Shown here: positions 1 through 6,449 of the stretch, in pieces
Layout: the number at the start of each line of letters is the position of its first letter
Position numbering within the stretch: position 1 is the first letter of the stretch
From: Candidatus Mcinerneyibacteriota bacterium
Lineage (GTDB): Bacteria > AUK180 > JAQVHJ01
Length of the DNA stretch: 7,059 nucleotides
Reading direction: 5' to 3'
Assembly: GCA_030630935.1 (NCBI GenBank)
Contig: DAOVMD010000154.1
Coordinates: 1 to 7,059, forward strand
The notes under the pieces: generated by a model
Told to the model about the DNA's origin: nothing
The model's database searches: none
Seen by the model: the letters and a program-made list of their open reading frames with translations, nothing else
Program-made: the position numbers and the translations under genes

Positions 1-1
1 G

Positions 2-886
2 GAAGACGAGAGAATTTTTGTCCTTGGAGCTGACCTAACAAGTTCGACATCTGCGAACTTCTTCCAGGAAGCATTCCCGGAACGATTTGTTCAGACGGGG
101 ATTGCAGAGCAGAATATGATGAATATTGCTGCCGGTTTATCCCTTGAAGGCAAGATCCCATTTGTCAGTACATACGGAGTATTTGTTGCGGGTCGTGCCT
201 GGGATCAGATAAGAACCACTGTTTGCTACGGCAATTTAAATGTTAAGATAGGCGGAGCTCACGGCGGAATTTCAGTTGGTCCTGACGGAGCGACACATCA
301 GGCACTTGAAGAGATTACTATAATGAGAGTTATTCCAAATATGAACGTTGTTGTTCCCTGCGATTACTGGGAAACGATGAAGGCAACCAAGCATATTGCT
401 CTTAAAATAGATGGCCCTTGTTATATCCGATTTGGCCGCGAAGCAGTTCCTATTATAACAGAAGAGGATTCCCCATTTGAATTTGGGAAAGTCGCGGTTT
501 TCAGAGAGGGTAAGGATGCTTCGATTATTGCTTGTGGAATGATGGTTTATTGGGCGCTTGAAGCAGCAAAGGAACTGGAGAAAGACGGTATAGACGTAAT
601 GGTAGTAAATAATCATACTATCAAACCTATTGATAAAGACGGAATTATTGATGCAGCGAAAAAGACCGGTGCGGTTGTAACTGCTGAAGAACACCAGATT
701 ACAGGCGGACTTGGCGGAGCGGTTGCAGAAGTACTTTCACAAAATTATCCTGTTCCAATGAAAATTGTAGGTGTGGAAGATAGGTTCGGTGAATCAGGAG
801 ATCCATGGGAGCTCCTGGAAGAATTTGGCTTGACAACAAAATTTCTTGTTAAAGCAGTAAAAGATGTTATAAAAATGAAAAAATAG
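2..886 (+). CDS. Transketolase, C-terminal subunit (5'-partial)
   Basis: This is the C-terminal half of a split thiamine-diphosphate transketolase, which moves two-carbon ketol units between sugar phosphates in the non-oxidative pentose phosphate pathway in the cytoplasm. The frame is already open at base 2, so the ATG at 116 is internal; 294 residues are visible and roughly 15-20 are probably missing. Seen directly: the TGIAEQNM motif (98-118), whose Glu (107-109) is the family's cofactor-activating residue; the GRAWDQIR stretch; the GGAHGGISVGPDGATHQ loop followed by EEITIMR..PNM, typical of the pyrimidine-binding domain; YIRFGRE; and a C-terminal domain with TAEEHQITGGLGGAVAE. This architecture also resembles 1-deoxy-xylulose-5-phosphate synthase and the E1 beta subunit, but the length and loop sequence fit split transketolase best. 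The N-terminal subunit gene is expected immediately upstream. The gene ends 15 bases before the DHH gene, so it may lead the same transcript. Confidence 0.93.
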   Translation, partial: EDERIFVLGADLTSSTSANFFQEAFPERFVQTGIAEQNMMNIAAGLSLEGKIPFVSTYGVFVAGRAWDQIRTTVCYGNLNVKIGGAHGGISVGPDGATHQALEEITIMRVIPNMNVVVPCDYWETMKATKHIALKIDGPCYIRFGREAVPIITEEDSPFEFGKVAVFREGKDASIIACGMMVYWALEAAKELEKDGIDVMVVNNHTIKPIDKDGIIDAAKKTGAVVTAEEHQITGGLGGAVAEVLSQNYPVPMKIVGVEDRFGESGDPWELLEEFGLTTKFLVKAVKDVIKMKK

Positions 887-901
887 AAAGAGAAGGGTAT
901 T

Positions 902-2227
902 ATGGATTATAAACAATTTGTCGAAGATCTAAAAACTAATGATAAGGACTTTATCAAAGCGCTTGAGTTCTTGAAAAACCTAAGTGGGAAAAAAGTATAT
1001 TTGTTTTCACACGACGATCCTGACGGTATTACTTCAGGTGTATTAATGTCAAGATTACTTGAAAACCTCGATATTGAACATGAAGTTTTCTTCCCCGGAG
1101 CATTTGTTCTTAACTCAAACGATTTTCCCGATTCAGAATATGATGTTGCAATCATAATGGATAAAGGGTCTCTCCCTCAATACTCTGAGTTTGGAGATTT
1201 AGGGAAGGAATTCCTCTTTATCGACCACCACTTTACACCTGGTTTACCAAAAAATGTGACGGTTTATAATCCAAATAAACCTAACCCGGGTCCCTATAAA
1301 GGGTGCTCAGCCTCCTTTCTTGTACATAACTTCTTAACTGCACTTGGTCAGGAAAGTATCTTTTACGATTTCTTCTGCCTGGTCGGGTTAAAAGGAGATT
1401 TTGCAATTGAACCGGTAACAAAAATTGTTAGTGATTATGTGAAATCATTTTATGAATCAGTTGAGAAAAAATTCTCCAAACTACTTTATCCAATGAAGAT
1501 TCATCCGACTATGTTTGATGTTGAGCAGAGAGAGAAATCGTGTTTCCTGAATCAGTTCACAGAACTTATTCATGCGGTATCAGGCGGTGGGTTCCAGTTC
1601 TTTTATAACGATTATGATAAAGCCTTAAAAGATGTAAATCAACCCCTGCTCTCATTTGATTATTTAAGGGAACTTGAAGATAATCGGTTTCATTTCAATG
1701 ATGTCACAAATCTATATGACTTCATTAACAAATCTTCGTATAAAGAACCACTTTCAAAAATTTATCAGTATTATGAGAGAGATTGGGATAAAGGAATTGA
1801 CGTAATCAATAATGCGCTTTTACTCGCAAGCGTGAAAGATACGGGGTTCTTTTTATATTCAGGGAATAAGGTTAAGCTTATGCCAATGCTCGGTTCAGTT
1901 TCGATATTTGATCTGAAAGTCGAGAATAAACTGAAGCACGGTATGATAATCATGGCTTCAAAAGAAGCTGATGTTGTGCACTTCTCAGTTAGGGCAACAG
2001 GCGGAGCATTTCACTCAGGGAAACTCTGTTCAAACATGGCTGAAGAATGGAAGAAGAACAGAAACCCGAAAACAAATGAGAATAATATTTCAGGGGGAGG
2101 GCATCCAAGAGCAGCTGAATGTGTTTCAAAGATGAATTCAATTGATTTTGGACCTGCCCTCCATTCTTTTCTTGACTTGTTTAAAGAACTGAGGGAAGGC
2201 TCTGATAAATTTAATACAGAAGGATAG
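902..2227 (+). CDS. DHH/DHHA1-family phosphoesterase (RecJ/GAN/NrnA-like nuclease)
   Basis: This 441-residue protein is a probable metal-dependent (Mn2+) nuclease or phosphodiesterase of the DHH superfamily, acting in the cytoplasm. The motifs are intact: motif I HDDPDG (H37, D39, D41), motif II MDKG (D87), motif III IDHH (107-110) and motif IV GLKGDF (D166) form the metal site. Near the C-terminus the GGGHPRAA segment (GGGH at 398-401) is the signature of the substrate-binding DHHA1 domain. Between them (about 170-330) lies a divergent linker I do not recognise. The length is shorter than bacterial RecJ (about 560) and longer than NrnA (about 320), and is closest to archaeal RecJ-like/GAN proteins. 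The exact substrate (ssDNA 5' exonuclease, nanoRNA or RNA, or cyclic dinucleotide) cannot be read from the sequence. The start is supported by AGAAGG at 891-896, 5 bases upstream. It is followed after 5 bases by an unknown gene and then a polynucleotide kinase, so a role in nucleic-acid end processing fits. Confidence 0.88.
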   Translation: MDYKQFVEDLKTNDKDFIKALEFLKNLSGKKVYLFSHDDPDGITSGVLMSRLLENLDIEHEVFFPGAFVLNSNDFPDSEYDVAIIMDKGSLPQYSEFGDLGKEFLFIDHHFTPGLPKNVTVYNPNKPNPGPYKGCSASFLVHNFLTALGQESIFYDFFCLVGLKGDFAIEPVTKIVSDYVKSFYESVEKKFSKLLYPMKIHPTMFDVEQREKSCFLNQFTELIHAVSGGGFQFFYNDYDKALKDVNQPLLSFDYLRELEDNRFHFNDVTNLYDFINKSSYKEPLSKIYQYYERDWDKGIDVINNALLLASVKDTGFFLYSGNKVKLMPMLGSVSIFDLKVENKLKHGMIIMASKEADVVHFSVRATGGAFHSGKLCSNMAEEWKKNRNPKTNENNISGGGHPRAAECVSKMNSIDFGPALHSFLDLFKELREGSDKFNTEG

Positions 2228-2232
2228 AAATT

Positions 2233-2622
2233 ATGTCATTTTCAGAATCTGATTTTCCAGGGTTAATTTCTCTGATAGAAGGGACATTAAAGAAATATAA
2301 AAACTCTGACTTTGCCGTGGCACTGGTTAACGAGATTATAAGGGTTTATAACAGAGTTCCTCTATATCCCGGGATCGCAGGGATGTGCGCAGGAACAATG
2401 GCTCAGACGGTTACACCAGATAAAATAAAAGCCGGAGATGAAGTTCTTGTTGAACTTGAAGGTTCACCTTCCCAGTTTGGGACTGTTAAGGAAATTTCCT
2501 CTGATGAAATAACAGTTGGTAATTCTAAAATATCAATATCCGAAACAGTGAGTATCTTGAAATTAAATAAGAATACACTGGAAGAGATATGGCCAACACT
2601 AATATTTCCTGAGGAGGTATAA
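2233..2622 (+). CDS. Uncharacterised 129-residue protein, possible SH3-like barrel
   Basis: I do not recognise this family. The protein is small and soluble, with no signal peptide or membrane segment. Residues 10-40 look alpha-helical and amphipathic (LISLIEGTLKKY, ALVNEIIRVYNRV). A short Pro/Gly-rich turn (PLYPGIAGMCAG) follows, then a run of short beta strands at 64-110 (KAGDEVLVEL, FGTVKEISSDEITVG, KISISETVSIL) whose spacing resembles an SH3-like or KOW/Sm-type small barrel. That fold assignment is inference. The start is set by AGAAGG at 2218-2223, inside the end of the DHH gene. The stop codon TAA directly abuts the ATG of the Clp1-like kinase gene. Wedged between two nucleic-acid enzymes with no spacing, it is a candidate adaptor or nucleic-acid-binding subunit. 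The single Cys (52) argues against a zinc site. That it is a real gene is well supported by its ribosome site and tight packing. Confidence 0.8.
   Translation: MSFSESDFPGLISLIEGTLKKYKNSDFAVALVNEIIRVYNRVPLYPGIAGMCAGTMAQTVTPDKIKAGDEVLVELEGSPSQFGTVKEISSDEITVGNSKISISETVSILKLNKNTLEEIWPTLIFPEEV
2611..2617 (+). promoter_or_regulatory. Ribosome binding site for the Clp1-like kinase, inside the upstream gene
   Basis: GAGGAGG lies 5 bases before the ATG at 2623 and forms the last Glu-Glu codons of the upstream protein, whose TAA stop immediately precedes the ATG. The zero-gap arrangement implies translational coupling and fixes the start of the kinase. Confidence 0.85.
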
Positions 2623-3885
2623 ATGATTACACAAAAAATAAATAAATCAGAAATTTACCTTCTCTCAGGTCCCGCAGAAATAAAGGTTAATTCCGGCTTA
2701 GTTTCTGTAATCGGTGCAGAGTTCAACGAAGGTAAAAGATTCAATGTCCCGACAGGAAAGAGAGTTCCGATTGAGATTCTATTAGATGGTAAGCTGGAGA
2801 TAAACTTCGGTGATACCGGAAGGATTGAAGTCCTTGAAAAAAGAACAATTCCCGAACTCTGGGATGAGCTTGCAGAGAAAATATTTAAAGAAAAACGTCG
2901 AAAAATACTTATCCTTGGTGAAGTTGATACAGGAAAAAGTTTTTTCACAACATATATCTCAAATAAACTAATTAAAAATAAAGTTACAGTCGGTATCCTC
3001 GATTGTGATGTTGGTCAGTCGGATGTCGGTCCTCCGGGAACACTGGGTCTCGCAATTTGTGATAAAGAATTTTTATTCCTTTCAAGTCAACCAGCCGATG
3101 AAATCTTTTTCATCGGATCATTATCTCCGGGACTTCACCTGACATCATTTATTACCGGAATCGATAAACTAACTACTTATGCGGTTACAAAAACAGATTT
3201 CCTGATCATTGATACTACCGGTTGGGTTCAGGGTGACGGCGGCAGACAGGTTAAACAATCTAAGATCGATATCATCCAGCCAGACCTCATCATCCTTCTT
3301 CAGCGCAACAAAGAATTAGAGCATCTTGTCCGGACTGTTCACCCCGACAACATCTTCCGACTCCCGGTTTCCAAGAAAGCGTCAAATACATCGCAAGGCG
3401 ATAGAAAAGCCCTTCGCGAGTTAGTTTCGATTAATTATTTTAAGAATTCTAAGAGTTATTCAATCTCGCTTGACAAAATAAAAACAGAGCGTTCGTATTT
3501 TAAATCGGGTTACGAACTAAGTTTAAATAATGAGAAGGTTGAGTATGCGGAGAGGTTAAGTGCTTGGGAAGGAATACTTGCGTTTGTAACGGAGTTATTG
3601 ACCCCGGATGAATTGGCAGATTTAAAGAAGGAGCATAACGTATTTAATATTAGGCAATTTAAGACTGGCACCGAGAAATATTTAACGGTTGCCTTATTAG
3701 ATAAAAATCGAAGAGCCCTGGGTTTGGGAAACATTGAGAAGTTTGACTTTAAAGATAAGGCAATCATTCTTCATTCTCCTATTTCAGCTGATAATTTCAA
3801 GAAAGTAGAGATTATCCAGTTTGGATCAAACCGCACAAATTTCTCCGGTAAGGAGATGGGATTTATTTCACCAGGGTCTTTATAA
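2623..3885 (+). CDS. Clp1/Grc3-type P-loop polynucleotide 5'-kinase
   Basis: This 420-residue protein is a probable ATP-dependent kinase that phosphorylates 5'-hydroxyl ends of RNA and/or DNA. The family includes human CLP1, NOL9/Grc3 and archaeal Clp1 homologues. Layout: an N-terminal beta domain (about 8-72) with the family pattern GPAEIKV..G.V.V.GAEF and VPTGKRVPIE; Walker A GEVDTGKS (99-106); the highly characteristic DCDVGQSDVGPPGT (127-140), the Walker B-like Asp pair plus GQ; FIGSLSPG (163-170); a DTTGWVQGDGGRQ clasp (197-209); a lid region with R261, R265 and YF (272-273); and a C-terminal beta domain with ALGLG (365-369) and IILHSPI, as in archaeal/NOL9-type members. All catalytic motifs appear intact. 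The start is fixed by a strong ribosome site and a zero-gap junction with the upstream gene. The family is common in eukaryotes and archaea and sparse in bacteria, so the presence here is notable. Whether RNA or DNA is preferred cannot be read from the sequence. Confidence 0.9.
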   Translation: MITQKINKSEIYLLSGPAEIKVNSGLVSVIGAEFNEGKRFNVPTGKRVPIEILLDGKLEINFGDTGRIEVLEKRTIPELWDELAEKIFKEKRRKILILGEVDTGKSFFTTYISNKLIKNKVTVGILDCDVGQSDVGPPGTLGLAICDKEFLFLSSQPADEIFFIGSLSPGLHLTSFITGIDKLTTYAVTKTDFLIIDTTGWVQGDGGRQVKQSKIDIIQPDLIILLQRNKELEHLVRTVHPDNIFRLPVSKKASNTSQGDRKALRELVSINYFKNSKSYSISLDKIKTERSYFKSGYELSLNNEKVEYAERLSAWEGILAFVTELLTPDELADLKKEHNVFNIRQFKTGTEKYLTVALLDKNRRALGLGNIEKFDFKDKAIILHSPISADNFKKVEIIQFGSNRTNFSGKEMGFISPGSL

Positions 3886-3887
3886 AC

Positions 3888-3895
3888 AGGAGAGG
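3888..3895 (+). promoter_or_regulatory. Ribosome binding site that decides the DUF3006 start
   Basis: AGGAGAGG lies just upstream of the ATG at 3899. It favours that codon over the in-frame ATG at 3821, which would overlap the kinase gene by 65 bases and add 26 residues unlike the family. Confidence 0.8.
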
Positions 3896-3898
3896 CCT

Positions 3899-4138
3899 AT
3901 GAGCGACATAACAGGCAGTATTGACAGGATTGAAGGCGACCTGGCAGTAATTTTATTGGACCAGGGCGGGGAGTTTATAATCCACAAGGATTCACTTCCT
4001 TCGGGTTGGCATGAGGGTTCAGTTATCCGATTCCGTCTTGAGCTTGATGAAGCTGAGGAGAAGAAGCGTATTGCTGAAGTGAAAGAGCTTCAGGAGAAGT
4101 TAATTAAGCGAACCGAAGAAAAGAATAAAAAAGAATAA
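3899..4138 (+). CDS. DUF3006-family small protein
   Basis: This 79-residue cytoplasmic protein matches the DUF3006 pattern: an opening SIDRIEGDLAVILL strand pair, then a short hairpin (GGEFIIHKDSLPSGWHEGSVIRF) forming a small beta barrel over residues 5-50. A highly charged helix follows (about 52-79, rich in Glu and Lys), probably a coiled or extended tail. The biochemical function of the family is not established; members often sit beside metallo-beta-lactamase-fold or competence-type hydrolases. Here it follows the Clp1-like kinase after 13 bases, so it is probably the last gene of that operon. The start is chosen by its ribosome site and by family length. The barrel could bind nucleic acid or a partner enzyme, but nothing in the sequence proves this. 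Confidence 0.8.
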   Translation: MSDITGSIDRIEGDLAVILLDQGGEFIIHKDSLPSGWHEGSVIRFRLELDEAEEKKRIAEVKELQEKLIKRTEEKNKKE

Positions 4139-4181
4139 ATTTTAATGTTTTTTTTAATTTTTTAGATTTTGGAGGTTTTTT
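4139..4181 (+). promoter_or_regulatory. T-rich, cytosine-free gap with ribosome site; possible promoter region
   Basis: These 43 bases are the largest gene gap in the window. They contain no C at all, a run of eight T (4148-4155), a run of six T (4158-4163), and GGAGG at 4171-4175, six bases before the ATG of the secreted-protein gene. They mark the switch from the intracellular nucleic-acid genes to the cell-surface genes. A promoter or an AT-rich upstream element here or in the end of the preceding gene is plausible, but no clear core motif is visible. No GC-rich hairpin precedes the T runs, so a canonical terminator is not supported. Confidence 0.35.
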
Positions 4182-6428
4182 ATGAAATACAAATTTCTAA
4201 TTGTAGGACTATTGCTTTTATTTGGTTTGACAGTATTCGGAAACTATGTAGATTATGTAGTAGTCAGTCAGGTTGAATATGATTGTCCTGGTGCCGAGAC
4301 TGCACATGAGTATGTTGAACTATACAACCCGACTAATCATGATATTGACATTTCCGGTTGGGATATTGTTTATAAAACCGCGGCGGGATCTACTTGGAGT
4401 ATCAAAGCAACATTACCTGCAGGTTCAACTATTCAGGCTTGTGGGTATTTTCTTGTTGGCGGCAGTCTAATTAGCACTGAATGGCCTGGAGTTACTGTTG
4501 ATTTTGTTGAAGATGGTATAGGGTTATCAGGAACAGGCGGTCATGTTGGAATCCGTGATGTCTCGGACACTGTAATTGATTATGTTGGTTGGGGTACCGC
4601 GGCTTCAGCAGAAGGCGGGTCAGCCGCTCCTGATGCAGGTTCATCTACAGACTCAATTGAAAGGATATCAGGTCCTGCCGGGATTAATGTAAACGGTCAG
4701 GGTAACGGTTGGGATACAGATAATAATGGGAATGATTGGGTGATTATAAATGAAGCACCTTCAAACTCATCATCCCCAACGGAATGTCCACCTGATGCAA
4801 CTCCGCCTCAAGTTTCGCTGACCGATCCGGTTGACACAGCAACAGGGGTTGCCTTAAACAAGGTTGTTACGATAACCTTTGATGAAGCCATGGACACTGG
4901 AACAGCAACGATTGCTTTTGCAATTAATCCATTAGTAACCGGTGCAACAAATATTACATGGGCAGGTGGAGACACAATATTAATCTTCACTCATACGATT
5001 GATTTTGCTGCTGACACTCTTTATACTATTACTATCTCGACTGATGCCGAAGATACCAGCGGTAATGCTCTTGATGGTGACGGGGACGGCAGTTCTGGTC
5101 CCGATTACATATTTAGTTTTACTACTATGGATGCAACATCCCCTGACACGATCACTGACCTTGCTGCAAGTGATGGTCCCGGTTCAAAGCAGGTAACCCT
5201 GGATTGGACTGCTGTAGGAGATGATGGAAATGTTGGGACGGCAACATCTTATATTCTAAAGTACTCAACTACAAATATTACGAACGACACCGATTTCATC
5301 AATGCAACTACGTATGCTCAAGCCTGGACTCCATTAATTGCAGGGAGTCCGGAGTCACAAGTGCTTACAATGCCGGATGCCGGGCAATTATATTATTTTT
5401 CTATTAAAGCGGTTGATGACAGTACAAATGAATCACCGTTTGGAAATGTTGATTCAGCCACATCCGGAGACTCTGCTACATCAGTCTCCCCGAATGTTAA
5501 GGCAGCTACGAGCGGCAGGGTTACATATACATTTACCTTTAGTGTAATCTCCCCGAAATATGATGGTGATGATTCTTTCAGGTTAGTTGTACCTGCAGCC
5601 TGGGGAACGGTAACTGCGGGGACTACTCAGGTTCTTCTTGATGGAACCAATTTCCCCGGTTTCACTATAAGTGGTCAGGAGATTACTGCTTCGAATATAA
5701 CCGTGAATAATAATATTCAAGTTATTGTAGGGCCTATTACGGTTCAATCAGCTGCACAGGCTAATGTTGCGTTTGAGATGTATACTAATGTTGATGGCGG
5801 CGGTTTCATCGCAGTCACAGGTTCACCGACCGTTGATGTTTCAGAGCCGGCAACGATTACATTAAATCCTGCAACTGACCCTCATCATACTCCAGGAACT
5901 ACAGATATTGTGACTGTAGAGATCAGGGATTCGAGCAATGAAATTTTATACGGTGCTCAAATTGACCTGGTCATCACGAAGAATCCAGGTGGTGATGCAA
6001 CCTTGAATAATTCTACAATCTATACAGATCTTTCCGGAACTGCAACTTTCAACTATAAACTTTCTGCCACACCCGGTGAGAATGAAGTAACGATTACATG
6101 TAATACACTAACTGCAATTTATTTAGACACAGCATTTGCAGGGAATTATATATCCCAGAATTACCCGAACCCATTTAACCTGAACAGGTACCAGAATACA
6201 ACTTTTAGAATTAACCTTGAAGGTAATTTTGAAGTGAAACTTTTGATATATAATATTAATGGTATACTTATCAGAACACTTCATGACGGTCCGATGACTT
6301 CAGGTCTTCACGAGGTTACCTGGGACGGGACAAATGACCATTTTAAACAATTAGACTCTGGAGTTTATTTTGTTTATTTCAAATATGGAAGCAATACTGA
6401 AAAGTTTAAGATGACAATAGTGAAATAA
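4182..6428 (+). CDS. Secreted multidomain protein with lamin-tail, Ig/FN3 domains and T9SS sorting domain
   Basis: This 748-residue surface or extracellular protein has no enzymatic domain that I recognise. Domains in order: a signal peptide (1-20, MKYK then a hydrophobic run ending VFG); a lamin-tail domain (about 22-190) with EYVELYNPTNHDIDISGWDI, LPAGSTI and the late DSIERI; a Big_5/SbsA-like Ig domain (about 207-315) with PVDTATGVALN, ITFDEAMD and a DGDGDGSSGPDY loop that could bind calcium; a fibronectin type III domain (about 318-428) with LDWTAVGDDG and YYFSIKAVDD; a beta-rich region (430-555) of a type I cannot name; a Big_1/invasin-like domain (about 556-645) with VTVEIRDSSNE and GTATFNYKL; and a C-terminal type IX sorting domain (about 652-748) starting ISQNYPNPFN and ending with GVYFVYF and a Lys-rich KFKMTIVK. 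It is probably exported by Sec, then moved across the outer membrane and anchored or released by T9SS. A likely role is adhesion or cell-surface structure, but that is inference. GGAGG lies six bases before the ATG. Confidence 0.88.
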   Translation: MKYKFLIVGLLLLFGLTVFGNYVDYVVVSQVEYDCPGAETAHEYVELYNPTNHDIDISGWDIVYKTAAGSTWSIKATLPAGSTIQACGYFLVGGSLISTEWPGVTVDFVEDGIGLSGTGGHVGIRDVSDTVIDYVGWGTAASAEGGSAAPDAGSSTDSIERISGPAGINVNGQGNGWDTDNNGNDWVIINEAPSNSSSPTECPPDATPPQVSLTDPVDTATGVALNKVVTITFDEAMDTGTATIAFAINPLVTGATNITWAGGDTILIFTHTIDFAADTLYTITISTDAEDTSGNALDGDGDGSSGPDYIFSFTTMDATSPDTITDLAASDGPGSKQVTLDWTAVGDDGNVGTATSYILKYSTTNITNDTDFINATTYAQAWTPLIAGSPESQVLTMPDAGQLYYFSIKAVDDSTNESPFGNVDSATSGDSATSVSPNVKAATSGRVTYTFTFSVISPKYDGDDSFRLVVPAAWGTVTAGTTQVLLDGTNFPGFTISGQEITASNITVNNNIQVIVGPITVQSAAQANVAFEMYTNVDGGGFIAVTGSPTVDVSEPATITLNPATDPHHTPGTTDIVTVEIRDSSNEILYGAQIDLVITKNPGGDATLNNSTIYTDLSGTATFNYKLSATPGENEVTITCNTLTAIYLDTAFAGNYISQNYPNPFNLNRYQNTTFRINLEGNFEVKLLIYNINGILIRTLHDGPMTSGLHEVTWDGTNDHFKQLDSGVYFVYFKYGSNTEKFKMTIVK

Positions 6429-6434
6429 TATTCC

Positions 6435-6440
6435 AGGAGG
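6435..6440 (+). promoter_or_regulatory. Ribosome binding site of the PorV/PorQ-like gene
   Basis: A perfect AGGAGG lies nine bases before the ATG at 6450, within the 21-base gap after the secreted-protein gene. It fixes the start and suggests translation from a shared transcript. Confidence 0.8.
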
Positions 6441-6449
6441 AATTCATTT

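Noticed and set aside
116-118. ATG at 116 as the start of the transketolase gene
   Set aside because: The frame is open from base 2 and encodes conserved transketolase sequence, including the TGIAEQN motif with the catalytic Glu, upstream of this ATG.
272-694. A 140-codon open frame on the minus strand
   Set aside because: It lies wholly inside the transketolase gene, whose protein matches a well-known family. The minus-strand translation is rich in Cys, Asn, Phe and Tyr and has no recognisable motif.
3821-3898. Upstream in-frame ATG extending the DUF3006 gene by 26 residues
   Set aside because: It would overlap the kinase gene by 65 bases, lacks a ribosome site of its own, and the extra residues do not fit the family. 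AGGAGAGG before 3899 decides the start.
4120-4170. Intrinsic terminator after the DUF3006 gene
   Set aside because: The T runs are present but any stem would be made of A:T pairs only, with no stable GC hairpin.
4163-4171. TAGATTTTG as a Bacteroidetes-type TAnnTTTG promoter -7 element
   Set aside because: It is one base too long for the consensus, and a start site about 7 bases downstream would fall at the ribosome site, leaving no usable leader.
4808-5547. Short open frames in other frames within the secreted-protein gene (for example 4808-4990 minus, 4999-5196 plus, 5338-5547 plus)
   Set aside because: They overlap well-defined domains of the long gene, have no ribosome sites and give no recognisable proteins.
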